From CAZMNF01 sp964567595 (GTDB lineage: Bacteria > Bipolaricaulota > Bipolaricaulia > RBG-16-55-9): a DNA stretch of 64,000 nucleotides. The notes beneath the pieces are model-generated. The model worked only from the letters and a program-made list of their open reading frames with translations. It was not told where the DNA came from and did not search any database. The stretch lies in NCBI GenBank assembly GCA_964567595.1, contig CAZMNF010000001.1, positions 49,232 to 113,231 of the forward strand, read 5' to 3'. A program made the position numbers and the translations under genes. Shown piece by piece: positions 44,797 through 52,461 of this stretch; positions within the stretch are counted from its first letter, which is position 1, and each line of letters begins with the position of its first letter.

Positions 44797-46686
44797 GTGG
44801 GCACCAGCCAACTGGAAGCGACGATTCGGCAGACGCTGGCGTCGGCGGAATCGGAGCTGCACACCGAACAATTGGCCCAAGAGCTTGGGATCGCTCGCCA
44901 CACGGCCTCCAAGTACTTGGCCATTCTGCACACGAAGGGCGAGGTTCGATGTCGGAAAGTCGGCAACGCCAAGCTCTGGAGCATCGCTCCAACGGCCGAG
45001 CCGACAACAGGGGGTGACCGGGCCTGTGCGGAGCGCGTGTTCCTGGAGCTGCATCCGCCGCTGGACGACGCGGCGGCGGTCGTGGAAGCCGAGCGGTGTC
45101 TGGACTGCGGCGGCCCCTTGTCGCCGGCGCCCTGCGTGACGGCCTGCCCCACGTCGATCGACGTGCCGCGCTTCATCCAAGAGATTCGCGAGGGGCGGCC
45201 GCTCGACGCGGCCCGCACGATCTTCGACGCCAACGTCCTGGGCGGCAGTTGTGCCCGCGTCTGCCCCGTTGAGGAGCTCTGCGAGGGCGCCTGCGTTCTG
45301 GAAACGGAAGGCCGACGGGCCGTCGACATCAGGCGCCTGCAGCGCTATGCGACCGACCGTGCTCTGGCGGCCGAGGGCCCATCGTTTGCGACCGATGCGA
45401 CCGATGCGACCGAGGCGACTGCCTCGAGAACCGACGCAGCCAGCGTGGCCGTCGTCGGGGCCGGCCCGGCCGGGCTCGGCTGCGCGGCAGAATTGGCCCG
45501 ACTTGGGCATCGGGTCGTCGTGTACGAGCGACGGTCCTGCCCGGGCGGCCTGATCACCAGCGCCATCGCCCCCTACAAACAGCTCGTCGATCCGCTGCCC
45601 GACGAGGTGGCTCGCCTCGAGTCGCTCGGCGTGGCGTTCCGCTTCGGCGTGACCCTGGGCCAGGACGTCACGCTGGACGCGCTGGAGCGTCGTTACGATG
45701 CCGTCTTCCTCGGCATCGGCCTCGGGCCGGACATCCCGGCCAACCTCCCCGGCGAGCACCTCAACGGCGTCTGGGACTCGCTCGAGTTCATCGAGCACGT
45801 CAAGGAATCGCGGTTCGACGAGCTCGACCTCGACACGCCGCTTGCCGTGATCGGCGGCGGCAACACCGCCATCGACGTCGCCCGGGAGGCCAAGCGACTC
45901 GGGGTGTCGACCGTGACCGTGCTCTATCGGCGCACGGAAGACCAGATGCCGGCCTACGACCACGAGATCGAGGAGGCCAAGGCGGAGGGCGTGGACTTCC
46001 AGTTTTTGACCAATCCGACGCGATTTGTGGGCGACGACGGCCAGGTTCGAGGCGTCGAATGCGTCGAAATGACCCTGGGCGAGCCGGACGCATCGGGCCG
46101 CCCGCGACCGGAGCCCGTTGCGGATGCCGAGTACGTCGTCGAGGCCAACACGGTCGTCAAGGCGATCGGTCAGCGGCCGTGGACCGACCGGCTCGAGGCG
46201 TGGAACCTCGACCACGACCGCGGCTGGATCGAGACCCGGCGCCGCCGCACGAATCGTCCGACGGTCTACGCCGGCGGCGACTGCGTCAACGGCGGGGCAA
46301 CGGTCGTGGAGGCCGTACGGGACGGCCGCTCGGCGGCCCGTCGCATGCACGAAGCCATCGTCGGGCAGGCCTTGCCCAAGCCGATCACGACGGTCCGGGG
46401 CGAGACCGAACAGGCCGACGAGCGGACGTACTATTCGCAGGGGGCGGGGCACTACGTCGGGACGGAGCCGCGGCTCTGCAAGGGCTGTGAGCTCTGCGTC
46501 AACAGCTGCCCCAAGGGCGTGCTCGACCTCGACGCCAAGGGCAAGATCGTCATGAGCGACCCGAGCGAGTGCGTCTTCTGCGGGGTTTGTGAAGCCCGTT
46601 GTCCCGACTTCGCCATCTGGGTCGTCAAGGACGACGAGGGCGAGCGGGCGCCCGAGCGAGAGCCCGCGGAGGTGACGCTGACATGA
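44797..46686 (+). CDS. Winged-helix / GltD-type flavoprotein / ferredoxin fusion heading the kor operon
   Basis: A 629-aa fusion in one uninterrupted frame. Residues 1-66 form a winged helix (LHTEQLAQELGIARHTASKY, then LHTKGEVRCRKVGNAKLW). Residues 85-190 are the Fe-S domain found at the N-terminus of GltD and DPYD (RCLDCGG, CVTACPTSID, CARVCPVEELCEGAC). A tandem-repeat linker (198-208) leads to the FAD domain (VVGAGPAGLGCA, about 219) and the NAD(P) domain (IGGGNTAID, about 353). A C-terminal 2[4Fe-4S] ferredoxin ends it (CKGCELCVNSCP, CVFCGVCEARCP, 561-603). The last part matches a KorD subunit. Start GTG, with no clear Shine-Dalgarno sequence. The stop overlaps korA (ATGA). It may move electrons between ferredoxin and NAD(P)H and bind DNA; the latter is inference. 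Confidence 0.88.
   Translation: MGTSQLEATIRQTLASAESELHTEQLAQELGIARHTASKYLAILHTKGEVRCRKVGNAKLWSIAPTAEPTTGGDRACAERVFLELHPPLDDAAAVVEAERCLDCGGPLSPAPCVTACPTSIDVPRFIQEIREGRPLDAARTIFDANVLGGSCARVCPVEELCEGACVLETEGRRAVDIRRLQRYATDRALAAEGPSFATDATDATEATASRTDAASVAVVGAGPAGLGCAAELARLGHRVVVYERRSCPGGLITSAIAPYKQLVDPLPDEVARLESLGVAFRFGVTLGQDVTLDALERRYDAVFLGIGLGPDIPANLPGEHLNGVWDSLEFIEHVKESRFDELDLDTPLAVIGGGNTAIDVAREAKRLGVSTVTVLYRRTEDQMPAYDHEIEEAKAEGVDFQFLTNPTRFVGDDGQVRGVECVEMTLGEPDASGRPRPEPVADAEYVVEANTVVKAIGQRPWTDRLEAWNLDHDRGWIETRRRRTNRPTVYAGGDCVNGGATVVEAVRDGRSAARRMHEAIVGQALPKPITTVRGETEQADERTYYSQGAGHYVGTEPRLCKGCELCVNSCPKGVLDLDAKGKIVMSDPSECVFCGVCEARCPDFAIWVVKDDEGERAPEREPAEVTLT
45388..45420 (+). repeat. 9-bp tandem repeats in the interdomain linker
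   Basis: GCGACCGAT twice, GCGACCGAG once, then GCGACT, encoding ATDATDATEAT (residues 198-208) between the Fe-S and FAD domains of the fusion protein. Copy number could vary by slippage without breaking the frame. Confidence 0.8.
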
Positions 46687-47849
46687 GCCGGGCCACTCCC
46701 ACGGCGACGCCGACGCAGCAGTTGGTGCAGGGCAACGAGGCGTGCGCCTACGGCGCGCTCTACGCGGGATGTGATTTTTACGCCGGGTATCCGATCACGC
46801 CCAGCTCCGAGGTCATGGAGATCATGAGCCGCGAGCAGCCCAAGCGCGGCGGGGCGTTCATCCAGATGGAGGATGAGATCGCCTCGATCTCCGCCATCAT
46901 TGGCGCGGCTTGGACGGGCGCGAAGGCCATGACGGCCACGAGCGGGCCAGGGTTTTCGCTGATGCAGGAGGGGCTCGGCTACGCCTGCATGACGGAGACG
47001 CCGTGCGTCATCGTCGATTCCCAGCGCGGCGGCCCGTCGACGGGGCAGCCGACCAAGCCCGCCCAAGGCGACGTCATGCAAGCAATCTGGGGCACGCACG
47101 GCGATCATCCCATTGTCGTGCTGACGGCCTCCGACGTGCGCGCGGCGTTCGAGATGACCGTGCAGGCGTTCAACATTTCCGAACGCTTCCGCGTCCCCGT
47201 CATTCTGCTGCTCGACGAAGTCCTCTCGCACATGCGCGAGAACATGGCCTGGCCCGAGCCGGGCGAAATCGAGGTCGTCGACCGGGCACGGCCCGCGTCG
47301 TTGGAGGGCTTCGAGGCCTTCGGGGGCGCGGAGTTCGTGCCGTTCGGCGAGGGACTGCGCTTCAACGTGACCGGCCTGTCGCACGACGGCCAGGGCCAGT
47401 ACATCAAAGGCAGCGAGGCGGAAGCGATGTTCCGGCGGACCATGGACCGCGTCTACGGCAACGTCGAGCAGATCGCCCTCTACGACAACGTCGAGCTTGA
47501 CGACGCCGAGTACGTCATCGTCAGCTACGGCATCACGTCGCGAGCGGCCATGAGCGCCGTGGAGCGCTTCCGCGCCGACGGCCACCGGGTCGGCCTGCTC
47601 AACCTCAAGACGCTCTGGCCCTTCCCCGACTTCCTCTTCGAACGATTCTGCGACTGCGTGAAGGGGATCCTGGTTCCCGAACTGAACCTCGGGCAAGTCG
47701 TCCGCGAGGTGAGCCGCGCGGCGGGCGAGCGGCTCGGGCGCGAGGTCGCCGTCGAGTCGCTCTCGCGGGTCGACGGCCAACTGATCACGCCCCAGCAGAT
47801 CATCGATCGGATCCGGAGTTGGATCGACGAAGGAGGGCGGCATGAGTGA
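46683..47849 (+). CDS. korA: 2-oxoacid:ferredoxin oxidoreductase alpha subunit
   Basis: A 388-aa subunit, alone equal to the pyrimidine-binding/transketolase C-like part (no fused gamma domain). GNEACAYGALYAGCDFYAGYPITPSSEVMEIM contains the conserved GYPITPSSE; FIQMEDEIASISAIIGA holds the catalytic-partner Glu; SGPGFSLMQEG and VDSQRGGPSTGQPT follow. With KorB and KorC it oxidises a 2-oxoacid, probably 2-oxoglutarate, to acyl-CoA and reduces ferredoxin. It starts at the overlap ATGA with the fusion gene. The gene order fusion-A-B-C with overlaps marks a tight operon. Confidence 0.92.
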   Translation: MSRATPTATPTQQLVQGNEACAYGALYAGCDFYAGYPITPSSEVMEIMSREQPKRGGAFIQMEDEIASISAIIGAAWTGAKAMTATSGPGFSLMQEGLGYACMTETPCVIVDSQRGGPSTGQPTKPAQGDVMQAIWGTHGDHPIVVLTASDVRAAFEMTVQAFNISERFRVPVILLLDEVLSHMRENMAWPEPGEIEVVDRARPASLEGFEAFGGAEFVPFGEGLRFNVTGLSHDGQGQYIKGSEAEAMFRRTMDRVYGNVEQIALYDNVELDDAEYVIVSYGITSRAAMSAVERFRADGHRVGLLNLKTLWPFPDFLFERFCDCVKGILVPELNLGQVVREVSRAAGERLGREVAVESLSRVDGQLITPQQIIDRIRSWIDEGGRHE

Positions 47850-48666
47850 GCACGGCGGCCAGTACCTGCGGGCGGACTACCTGCCGACGGTCTGGTGCCC
47901 CGGCTGCGGCAACGGCGTCATCGTCAAGTCGATGGCCGAGGCGATGGCCGACGTCGGCTGGGATCCGGACCAGACGGTCGTGGTGGGCGGCATCGGGTGT
48001 TCGGGGCGGACGCCGTTCTATCTGGATGCCAACACGATGCACACCACCCACGGCCGCGCACTGGCGTTCGCCACGGGCGTCAAGATGGCCCGGCCTCGGT
48101 TCAACGTCGTCGTCACCATGGGCGACGGCGACGCCAGCGGCATCGGCGGCAACCACTTCATCCATGCCTGCCGGCGCAACATCGACCTGACCGCGATCGT
48201 GTTCGACAACTCCATCTACGGCCAAACGGGCGGTCAGCTCGCCCCGACGACGCCCACGGGCAAAGTGAGCACGACGTCGCCGCAGGGCAGCGTCGATCCG
48301 TCGTTCGATCTGTGCCAGTTGGCCGAGGGCTCGGGCGCGAGCTTCGTGGCGCGGACCTCGACATTCGATTTCCAGCAGCTGCAGGATCTCTTGGTGCGCG
48401 GCTTCCAACACCGCGGCTTTGCCCTCGTCGAGGTCATGACGACCTGTCCGACGTACTACGGCCGCATGAACGGGGTCCGCGATCCCTACGCCATGCTGCG
48501 CGAGATCGAACAAATAACGCAGGACAGCAACGGGCACGCCAACGGACATGGAGACGGAGAGCCCCTTGACCTGAATGCGCGACCGACAGGGGTCTTCGTC
48601 AATGAGTCCCGCGACGAGTACACCGACATCTATCGACGGCGCTGTGAGGAGGCGAGGTCGGGATGA
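47842..48666 (+). CDS. korB: 2-oxoacid:ferredoxin oxidoreductase beta subunit
   Basis: A 274-aa TPP-binding subunit. VWCPGCGNGVIVKSM near the N-terminus, GIGCSGRTPFYLD, and the TPP/Mg motif MGDGDASGIGGNHFIHACRR with NSIYGQTGGQLAPTTP are all present. There is no fused ferredoxin. The C-terminal 45 residues (HANGHGDGEPLDLNARPTGV) look variable. It overlaps korA by 8 nt and korC by 4 nt. 2-oxoglutarate is favoured over pyruvate by the KorAB-like layout, but branched-chain acids cannot be excluded. Confidence 0.92.
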   Translation: MSEHGGQYLRADYLPTVWCPGCGNGVIVKSMAEAMADVGWDPDQTVVVGGIGCSGRTPFYLDANTMHTTHGRALAFATGVKMARPRFNVVVTMGDGDASGIGGNHFIHACRRNIDLTAIVFDNSIYGQTGGQLAPTTPTGKVSTTSPQGSVDPSFDLCQLAEGSGASFVARTSTFDFQQLQDLLVRGFQHRGFALVEVMTTCPTYYGRMNGVRDPYAMLREIEQITQDSNGHANGHGDGEPLDLNARPTGVFVNESRDEYTDIYRRRCEEARSG

Positions 48667-49232
48667 CGACACGACGGGCTCCCGATGGGCGTGTGGAGCT
48701 GCGCCTCAGTGGCGCGGGCGGCCAAGGGCTCATCACCGCCGGCGTGATCCTTTCCGAGGCGGCCGTGCTGGACAGACGCCAGGTCGTGCAGACCCAGAGC
48801 TACGGGCCGGAGGCGCGCCTCGGCGCCAGCCGAGCCGAGGTCATCGTCGCCCGCGAGACGATCGCCTACCCGCAGGTCGTTGAGCCCGACGTCATCCTCT
48901 GTCTGTCCCAAGATTCCTTCGACAAATACATCGGCGACGCCAACGAGGAGACGCTCGTCGTCGTCGACGCCAGCAACGTCGAGGTCAACGGCTCGACAAA
49001 CGGGGCCCAAGTCTACGCATTTCCCATCACGGAGACGGCGATCGAGGTCGGTCACAAGGTCGTGGCCAACGTTGTCGCGCTCGGCGCGCTCAACGCGTTG
49101 GCCGAGGTGGTCTCTTCCGAGAGCCTGACGGAGGCCGTGCTGCGCCGCGTGCCCGATAAACACCGCGAGATGAACGAAAGGGCCATCGAAGCGGGCCACG
49201 AGCTGGTCGCGGCGTCCGCGGCGACGTCCTAG
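48663..49232 (+). CDS. korC: 2-oxoacid:ferredoxin oxidoreductase gamma subunit
   Basis: A 189-aa subunit. VELRLSGAGGQGLITAGVIL is the family start, then QSYGPEARLGASRAEVIV and PDVILCLSQDSFDKY. It binds the CoA/2-oxoacid side of the complex. It overlaps korB by 4 nt and is the last gene of the kor operon; 167 bp of regulatory sequence follow before the next gene. Confidence 0.92.
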   Translation: MTTRRAPDGRVELRLSGAGGQGLITAGVILSEAAVLDRRQVVQTQSYGPEARLGASRAEVIVARETIAYPQVVEPDVILCLSQDSFDKYIGDANEETLVVVDASNVEVNGSTNGAQVYAFPITETAIEVGHKVVANVVALGALNALAEVVSSESLTEAVLRRVPDKHREMNERAIEAGHELVAASAATS

Positions 49233-49256
49233 GCAGCGATCCTGATGGCTATCTCA

Positions 49257-49270
49257 AGATATCGATATCT
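49257..49270. promoter_or_regulatory. 14-bp perfect palindrome in the kor-nuo gap
   Basis: AGATATCGATATCT is fully self-complementary. It lies in an AT-rich stretch unlike the surrounding GC-rich genes, upstream of the second GltD-like gene. The binder is unknown. Confidence 0.4.
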
Positions 49271-49282
49271 CATACGAAAAAT

Positions 49283-49308
49283 TCCAGAACTGCCGCAAAA
49301 TCCAGAAC
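49283..49308 (+). repeat. Direct repeat TCCAGAAC, 18-bp period
   Basis: TCCAGAAC occurs at 49283-49290 and 49301-49308 between the palindrome and the FNR-like site. It may be part of the same control region. Confidence 0.35.
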
Positions 49309-49335
49309 GTGAGCTGATTACGGGCATATCGGCCG

Positions 49336-49349
49336 ATGATAAAGATCAT
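49336..49349. promoter_or_regulatory. FNR/CRP-like site upstream of the GltD-nuo operon
   Basis: ATGATAAAGATCAT is a perfect 5-bp inverted repeat with a 4-bp centre, one base per half-site from the FNR consensus TTGAT-N4-ATCAA. It is centred 57 bp before the GltD-like start. The four-cysteine Crp/Fnr protein encoded 5 kb away is the obvious candidate regulator. Confidence 0.5.
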
Positions 49350-49399
49350 TGGCGCCACGCGACCACGTTTGCAAACTCACCTTAGCGGAGGGGTGGACG

Positions 49400-50974
49400 A
49401 TGCCGAAGCTGACCGATTCTGAACTGAAAGAACGGCTACAGGGCCACTACGAGTACGAGCAGCTGCCCGAGCGCAAGGTCCCGCCGGAAGAGCGCATGAC
49501 GTTCGAGGAGCTGGCGCTCGGCTACGACGAGGACAGCGTTCGCGCGGAGGCCGATCGCTGCATGCAGTGCCAGGATCCGCCGTGCGTCAAGGCCTGCCCC
49601 GCGCACCTCAACGTGCCGGGCTACGTCCAAAAGATCGCCGAGGGCGACGACAAGGGCGCGCTCCAGACCATCATGGACACGTACCCCTTGCCGGCCAGCT
49701 GTGGCCGCGTCTGCTTCCATCCCTGCACCGACGTCTGCCTGCGCGGGGTCCAGGGCGAGCCGCTCAACATCCCGCGGCTGCGGCGCTTCGTCGCGGACAA
49801 AGTGAGCCAGTACGACTTGGACTACGACATCCCCGAGTCGACCGGCAAGCGGATCGCCTGCATCGGCTCCGGCCCGGCCAGTCTGTCGTGTGCTTATCAC
49901 CTGCGCCGGCGGGGTCACGACGTCGTCGTCTTTGAGAGCAATGAGAAGCCGGGCGGCGCGCTCAACACCATTCCCGACTACCGGCTGCCCAACGACGTGC
50001 TCCAGGAGGAAGTCGACGTGCTGCGCTGGCTCGGCGTTGACGTCCGCACGGACGAGGGCGTCGGCGGCGACGGCTGCATCGACGCGCTTCTGAAGGCCTA
50101 TGACGCCATCTTTATCGGCGCGGGTGCGGTCAGCTCCTGGAAGCCCGGCATGCCCGGCATCGACCTGCCCGGCAGCATCACGGGGCTCGACTTCCTGCGC
50201 GCGGCCGACCGCGGCGAGATGCCGGAATTCAACCGCGTGGCCGTCATCGGCGGCGGCGACGTCGCCATGGACGCGCTGCGGACGTCGCTGCGCCGCGCTG
50301 AGACCGTGCATTGGGTCTATCGCCGCAGCGCCGAACAGATGCCGAGCACCGAGGACGAGGTCGTCGAGCTCGGCGAGGAGGTCGTGCTCCACGACCTGGA
50401 CGAGATCGAGGACGCCTTCGTCGATCCTTACAAGGAGAACGTCCTCCATGAAGCGCGCGAGAAGCTGCTCCACTTGACGTTCGAGAAGCGCCAGGAGATC
50501 GAGGCCGAGATCGACAAGGGCATCAAGTCGCGCGCGGTTGAGGCCATCAACCGCGAAGCCGATGAGCACGATGGCAAGCTGGTTGTCCAGCTGCTGACCA
50601 ACCCGACGCAGCTCTTGGGCGAGGACCGCGTCGAGGGCATGGAGCTGCAGCGCATGGAACTCGGCCCGCCCGATGACAGCGGCCGCCGCAAGCCCCAGCC
50701 CGTGGAGGGCTCGGAGTTCGTCGTCGACGTCGACACCGTCATCTGGTGCATCGGCCAGGACGTCGACTCCAGCTGGCTCCCCGAGGACAGCGGGATCGAG
50801 CTGAAGAAGTGGGGCGAGGTGATCGCCGACGAGACCCAGCGGACGAGCCGCGAGCGCGTCTTCGCCGGGGGCGACGCCGTGCGCGGCCCCTCCAGCATGA
50901 TCGACGCGCTGGCCGACGGCATCCGCGCGGCCGACGAAATTCATGACGAGATCACCGCGGAGGTGCCCGCATGA
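49400..50974 (+). CDS. GltD-like FAD/NAD(P) Fe-S oxidoreductase heading the nuo operon
   Basis: A 524-aa flavoprotein of the glutamate synthase small-subunit/NfnB type. The Fe-S domain has CMQCQDPPCVKACP (about 54-67) and CGRVCFHPCTDVC (102-114); FAD binds at CIGSGPASLSCAY (about 155) and NAD(P) at IGGGDVAMDAL (about 284). A charged helical insertion of about 55 residues (335-392) interrupts the NAD(P) domain. No gltB is nearby. The gene starts after GGAGGGG and its stop overlaps nuoA (ATGA). Since nuoE, nuoF and nuoG are missing from the operon, it may feed electrons to, or draw them from, this complex I; that is inference. Confidence 0.9.
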   Translation: MPKLTDSELKERLQGHYEYEQLPERKVPPEERMTFEELALGYDEDSVRAEADRCMQCQDPPCVKACPAHLNVPGYVQKIAEGDDKGALQTIMDTYPLPASCGRVCFHPCTDVCLRGVQGEPLNIPRLRRFVADKVSQYDLDYDIPESTGKRIACIGSGPASLSCAYHLRRRGHDVVVFESNEKPGGALNTIPDYRLPNDVLQEEVDVLRWLGVDVRTDEGVGGDGCIDALLKAYDAIFIGAGAVSSWKPGMPGIDLPGSITGLDFLRAADRGEMPEFNRVAVIGGGDVAMDALRTSLRRAETVHWVYRRSAEQMPSTEDEVVELGEEVVLHDLDEIEDAFVDPYKENVLHEAREKLLHLTFEKRQEIEAEIDKGIKSRAVEAINREADEHDGKLVVQLLTNPTQLLGEDRVEGMELQRMELGPPDDSGRRKPQPVEGSEFVVDVDTVIWCIGQDVDSSWLPEDSGIELKKWGEVIADETQRTSRERVFAGGDAVRGPSSMIDALADGIRAADEIHDEITAEVPA

Positions 50975-51336
50975 ACGCCTTGGGAGGCTATCTGCCGCTT
51001 TTGATGATCAGCGTCGTCGGGATCGGCATCGTCGCCGTCGTGCTCTGGCTCGGCCACAAGCTGACCCCGCCCGACGACAGCGGCGAGAAGGGCGAGACCT
51101 ACGAGTGCGGCGAGAAGCCGATCGGCTCGACCCAGAAGCCGATCGACATCAAGTACTACATGTACGTGCTGCTCTTCCTCGTCATCGACGTGGAGATCGC
51201 GTTCCTGATTCCCTGGGCGATCGAGTTCCGCTCGTTCGGGCTGCTCGCCTTTATCGAGATCATGATCTTCGTCGGCATTCTGCTCCTGGCTTGGGCCTAC
51301 GCCTGGAAGGAGGGGTTCCTGAAGTGGCTCCGCTAA
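50971..51336 (+). CDS. nuoA: NADH-quinone oxidoreductase subunit A
   Basis: A 121-aa protein with three membrane helices. The loop YECGEKPIGSTQKPIDIKYY carries the conserved Cys near the quinone site, then YVLLFLVIDVEIAFLIPWA. It overlaps the GltD-like gene by 4 nt and nuoB by 13 nt. It is the first true complex I gene. Confidence 0.96.
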   Translation: MNALGGYLPLLMISVVGIGIVAVVLWLGHKLTPPDDSGEKGETYECGEKPIGSTQKPIDIKYYMYVLLFLVIDVEIAFLIPWAIEFRSFGLLAFIEIMIFVGILLLAWAYAWKEGFLKWLR

Positions 51337-51950
51337 ACGACGACGTGCGACCGAACGGCCAAAACGGCCCGAACGGCCAGAAGGGCCAAGCCGAGGGGCT
51401 CGACCGCGGCATCGACGCGCTGGCCCAAGAGAAGGGCGGCTTGAGCGGGTTTGCTCTCGCCAAGGCGGACGAGTTCCTCAATTGGGCCCGCAGCAACTCC
51501 ATGTGGCCGCTCACGTTCGGGCTCGCCTGCTGCGCGCTGGAGATGATGTCCTGTCAGGACTCGCGCTTCGACATGGCGCGGTTCGGCTCGGAGATTTTTC
51601 GGCCGTCGCCGCGACAGGCTGATTTGATGATCGTGGCCGGGACGGTCACGAAGCGCATGGCCCCACGCGTGAAAACCATTTACGACCAGATGGCCGATCC
51701 GAAGTACGTCATCGCCATGGGCGCCTGCACCATCAACGGCGGGCCCTATCAGACGACCTACAGCGTCGTCAAGGGGGTCGACTTGATCGTCCCCGTCGAC
51801 GTCCACTGCCCCGGGTGCCCGCCGACGCCGAACGCGCTGTTGCACGCGCTCATGACGCTGCAGGAGAAGATCCGCGACCGCGAGGGGGGCTACCGCGTGC
51901 CCCCGCTCGTTCGAGAGGAGCTGCAGCCGACATGGCAGAGCCCGTCATGA
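51324..51950 (+). CDS. nuoB: NADH-quinone oxidoreductase subunit B
   Basis: A 208-aa subunit holding cluster N2, which reduces quinone. Ligands are the Cys pair in FGLACCALEMMS, Cys in AMGACTINGGPY and Cys in HCPGCPPTP. The GTG at 51324 is preferred because AAGGAGGGG lies about 9 nt away; it lies inside nuoA. This gives a 45-residue N-terminal extension with an Asn/Gly/Gln-rich repeat (NGQNGPNGQKGQ) before the conserved part; a GTG at 51345 is the alternative. Confidence 0.95.
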   Translation: MAPLNDDVRPNGQNGPNGQKGQAEGLDRGIDALAQEKGGLSGFALAKADEFLNWARSNSMWPLTFGLACCALEMMSCQDSRFDMARFGSEIFRPSPRQADLMIVAGTVTKRMAPRVKTIYDQMADPKYVIAMGACTINGGPYQTTYSVVKGVDLIVPVDVHCPGCPPTPNALLHALMTLQEKIRDREGGYRVPPLVREELQPTWQSPS

Positions 51951-52459
51951 GCGAGCGATCCTCGATCCTCGACGGCCTGAAACCCAAGGTCGCCGACGCG
52001 ATTCAGGAAGAGACGATGTTGTTGGACAAGCCGATGTGGATCGTCGACGGCAAACGCCTGCGTGAGGTCGGCGAGGCGGCCAAGTCGAGCGGCTTCGTCC
52101 ATCTGGCCTGCATCACCGCGATCGACAAGCTCGACGAGGAGGCCATCGACGTCGTCTACAACCTCTATGCCTACGAGACGCTCGAGCATCTGGCGCTGAA
52201 GGTCCGGACGCCGCGCGACGACGCGCGCGTGCCGTCGGTCGTGCCCGTCTGGAAGGCGGCGGACTTCCTGGAGCGCGAGCAGTACGACCTCGTCGGGGTC
52301 GTCTTCGAGGGGCACCCGAACTTGCGGCGCATCCTGCTGCCCGAGCCCTGGCAAGGGCATCCCCTTCGAAAGGACTACGACATGGCCACCGAGCAATACA
52401 TCAGCAAGGGCCCCGAGGGCGGCGACGTCGTCTCCACGGACCCCGAAAGCGGGTGGTAG
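51932..52459 (+). CDS. nuoC: NADH-quinone oxidoreductase subunit C
   Basis: A 175-aa peripheral-arm subunit, not fused to NuoD. The family region is FLEREQYDLVGVVFEGHPNL, then RRILLPEPWQGHPLRKDY. I chose ATG 51932 (GAGAGGAG about 12 nt upstream, 19 nt inside nuoB); ATG 51947, which overlaps the nuoB stop as ATGA, would remove five residues and is a real alternative. Confidence 0.93.
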   Translation: MAEPVMSERSSILDGLKPKVADAIQEETMLLDKPMWIVDGKRLREVGEAAKSSGFVHLACITAIDKLDEEAIDVVYNLYAYETLEHLALKVRTPRDDARVPSVVPVWKAADFLEREQYDLVGVVFEGHPNLRRILLPEPWQGHPLRKDYDMATEQYISKGPEGGDVVSTDPESGW

Positions 52460-52461
52460 CG

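Noticed and set aside
49400..50974. Assignment as the glutamate synthase small subunit (gltD)
   Set aside because: No large subunit gltB is in the window, the protein has a large insertion, and it is coupled to nuoA.
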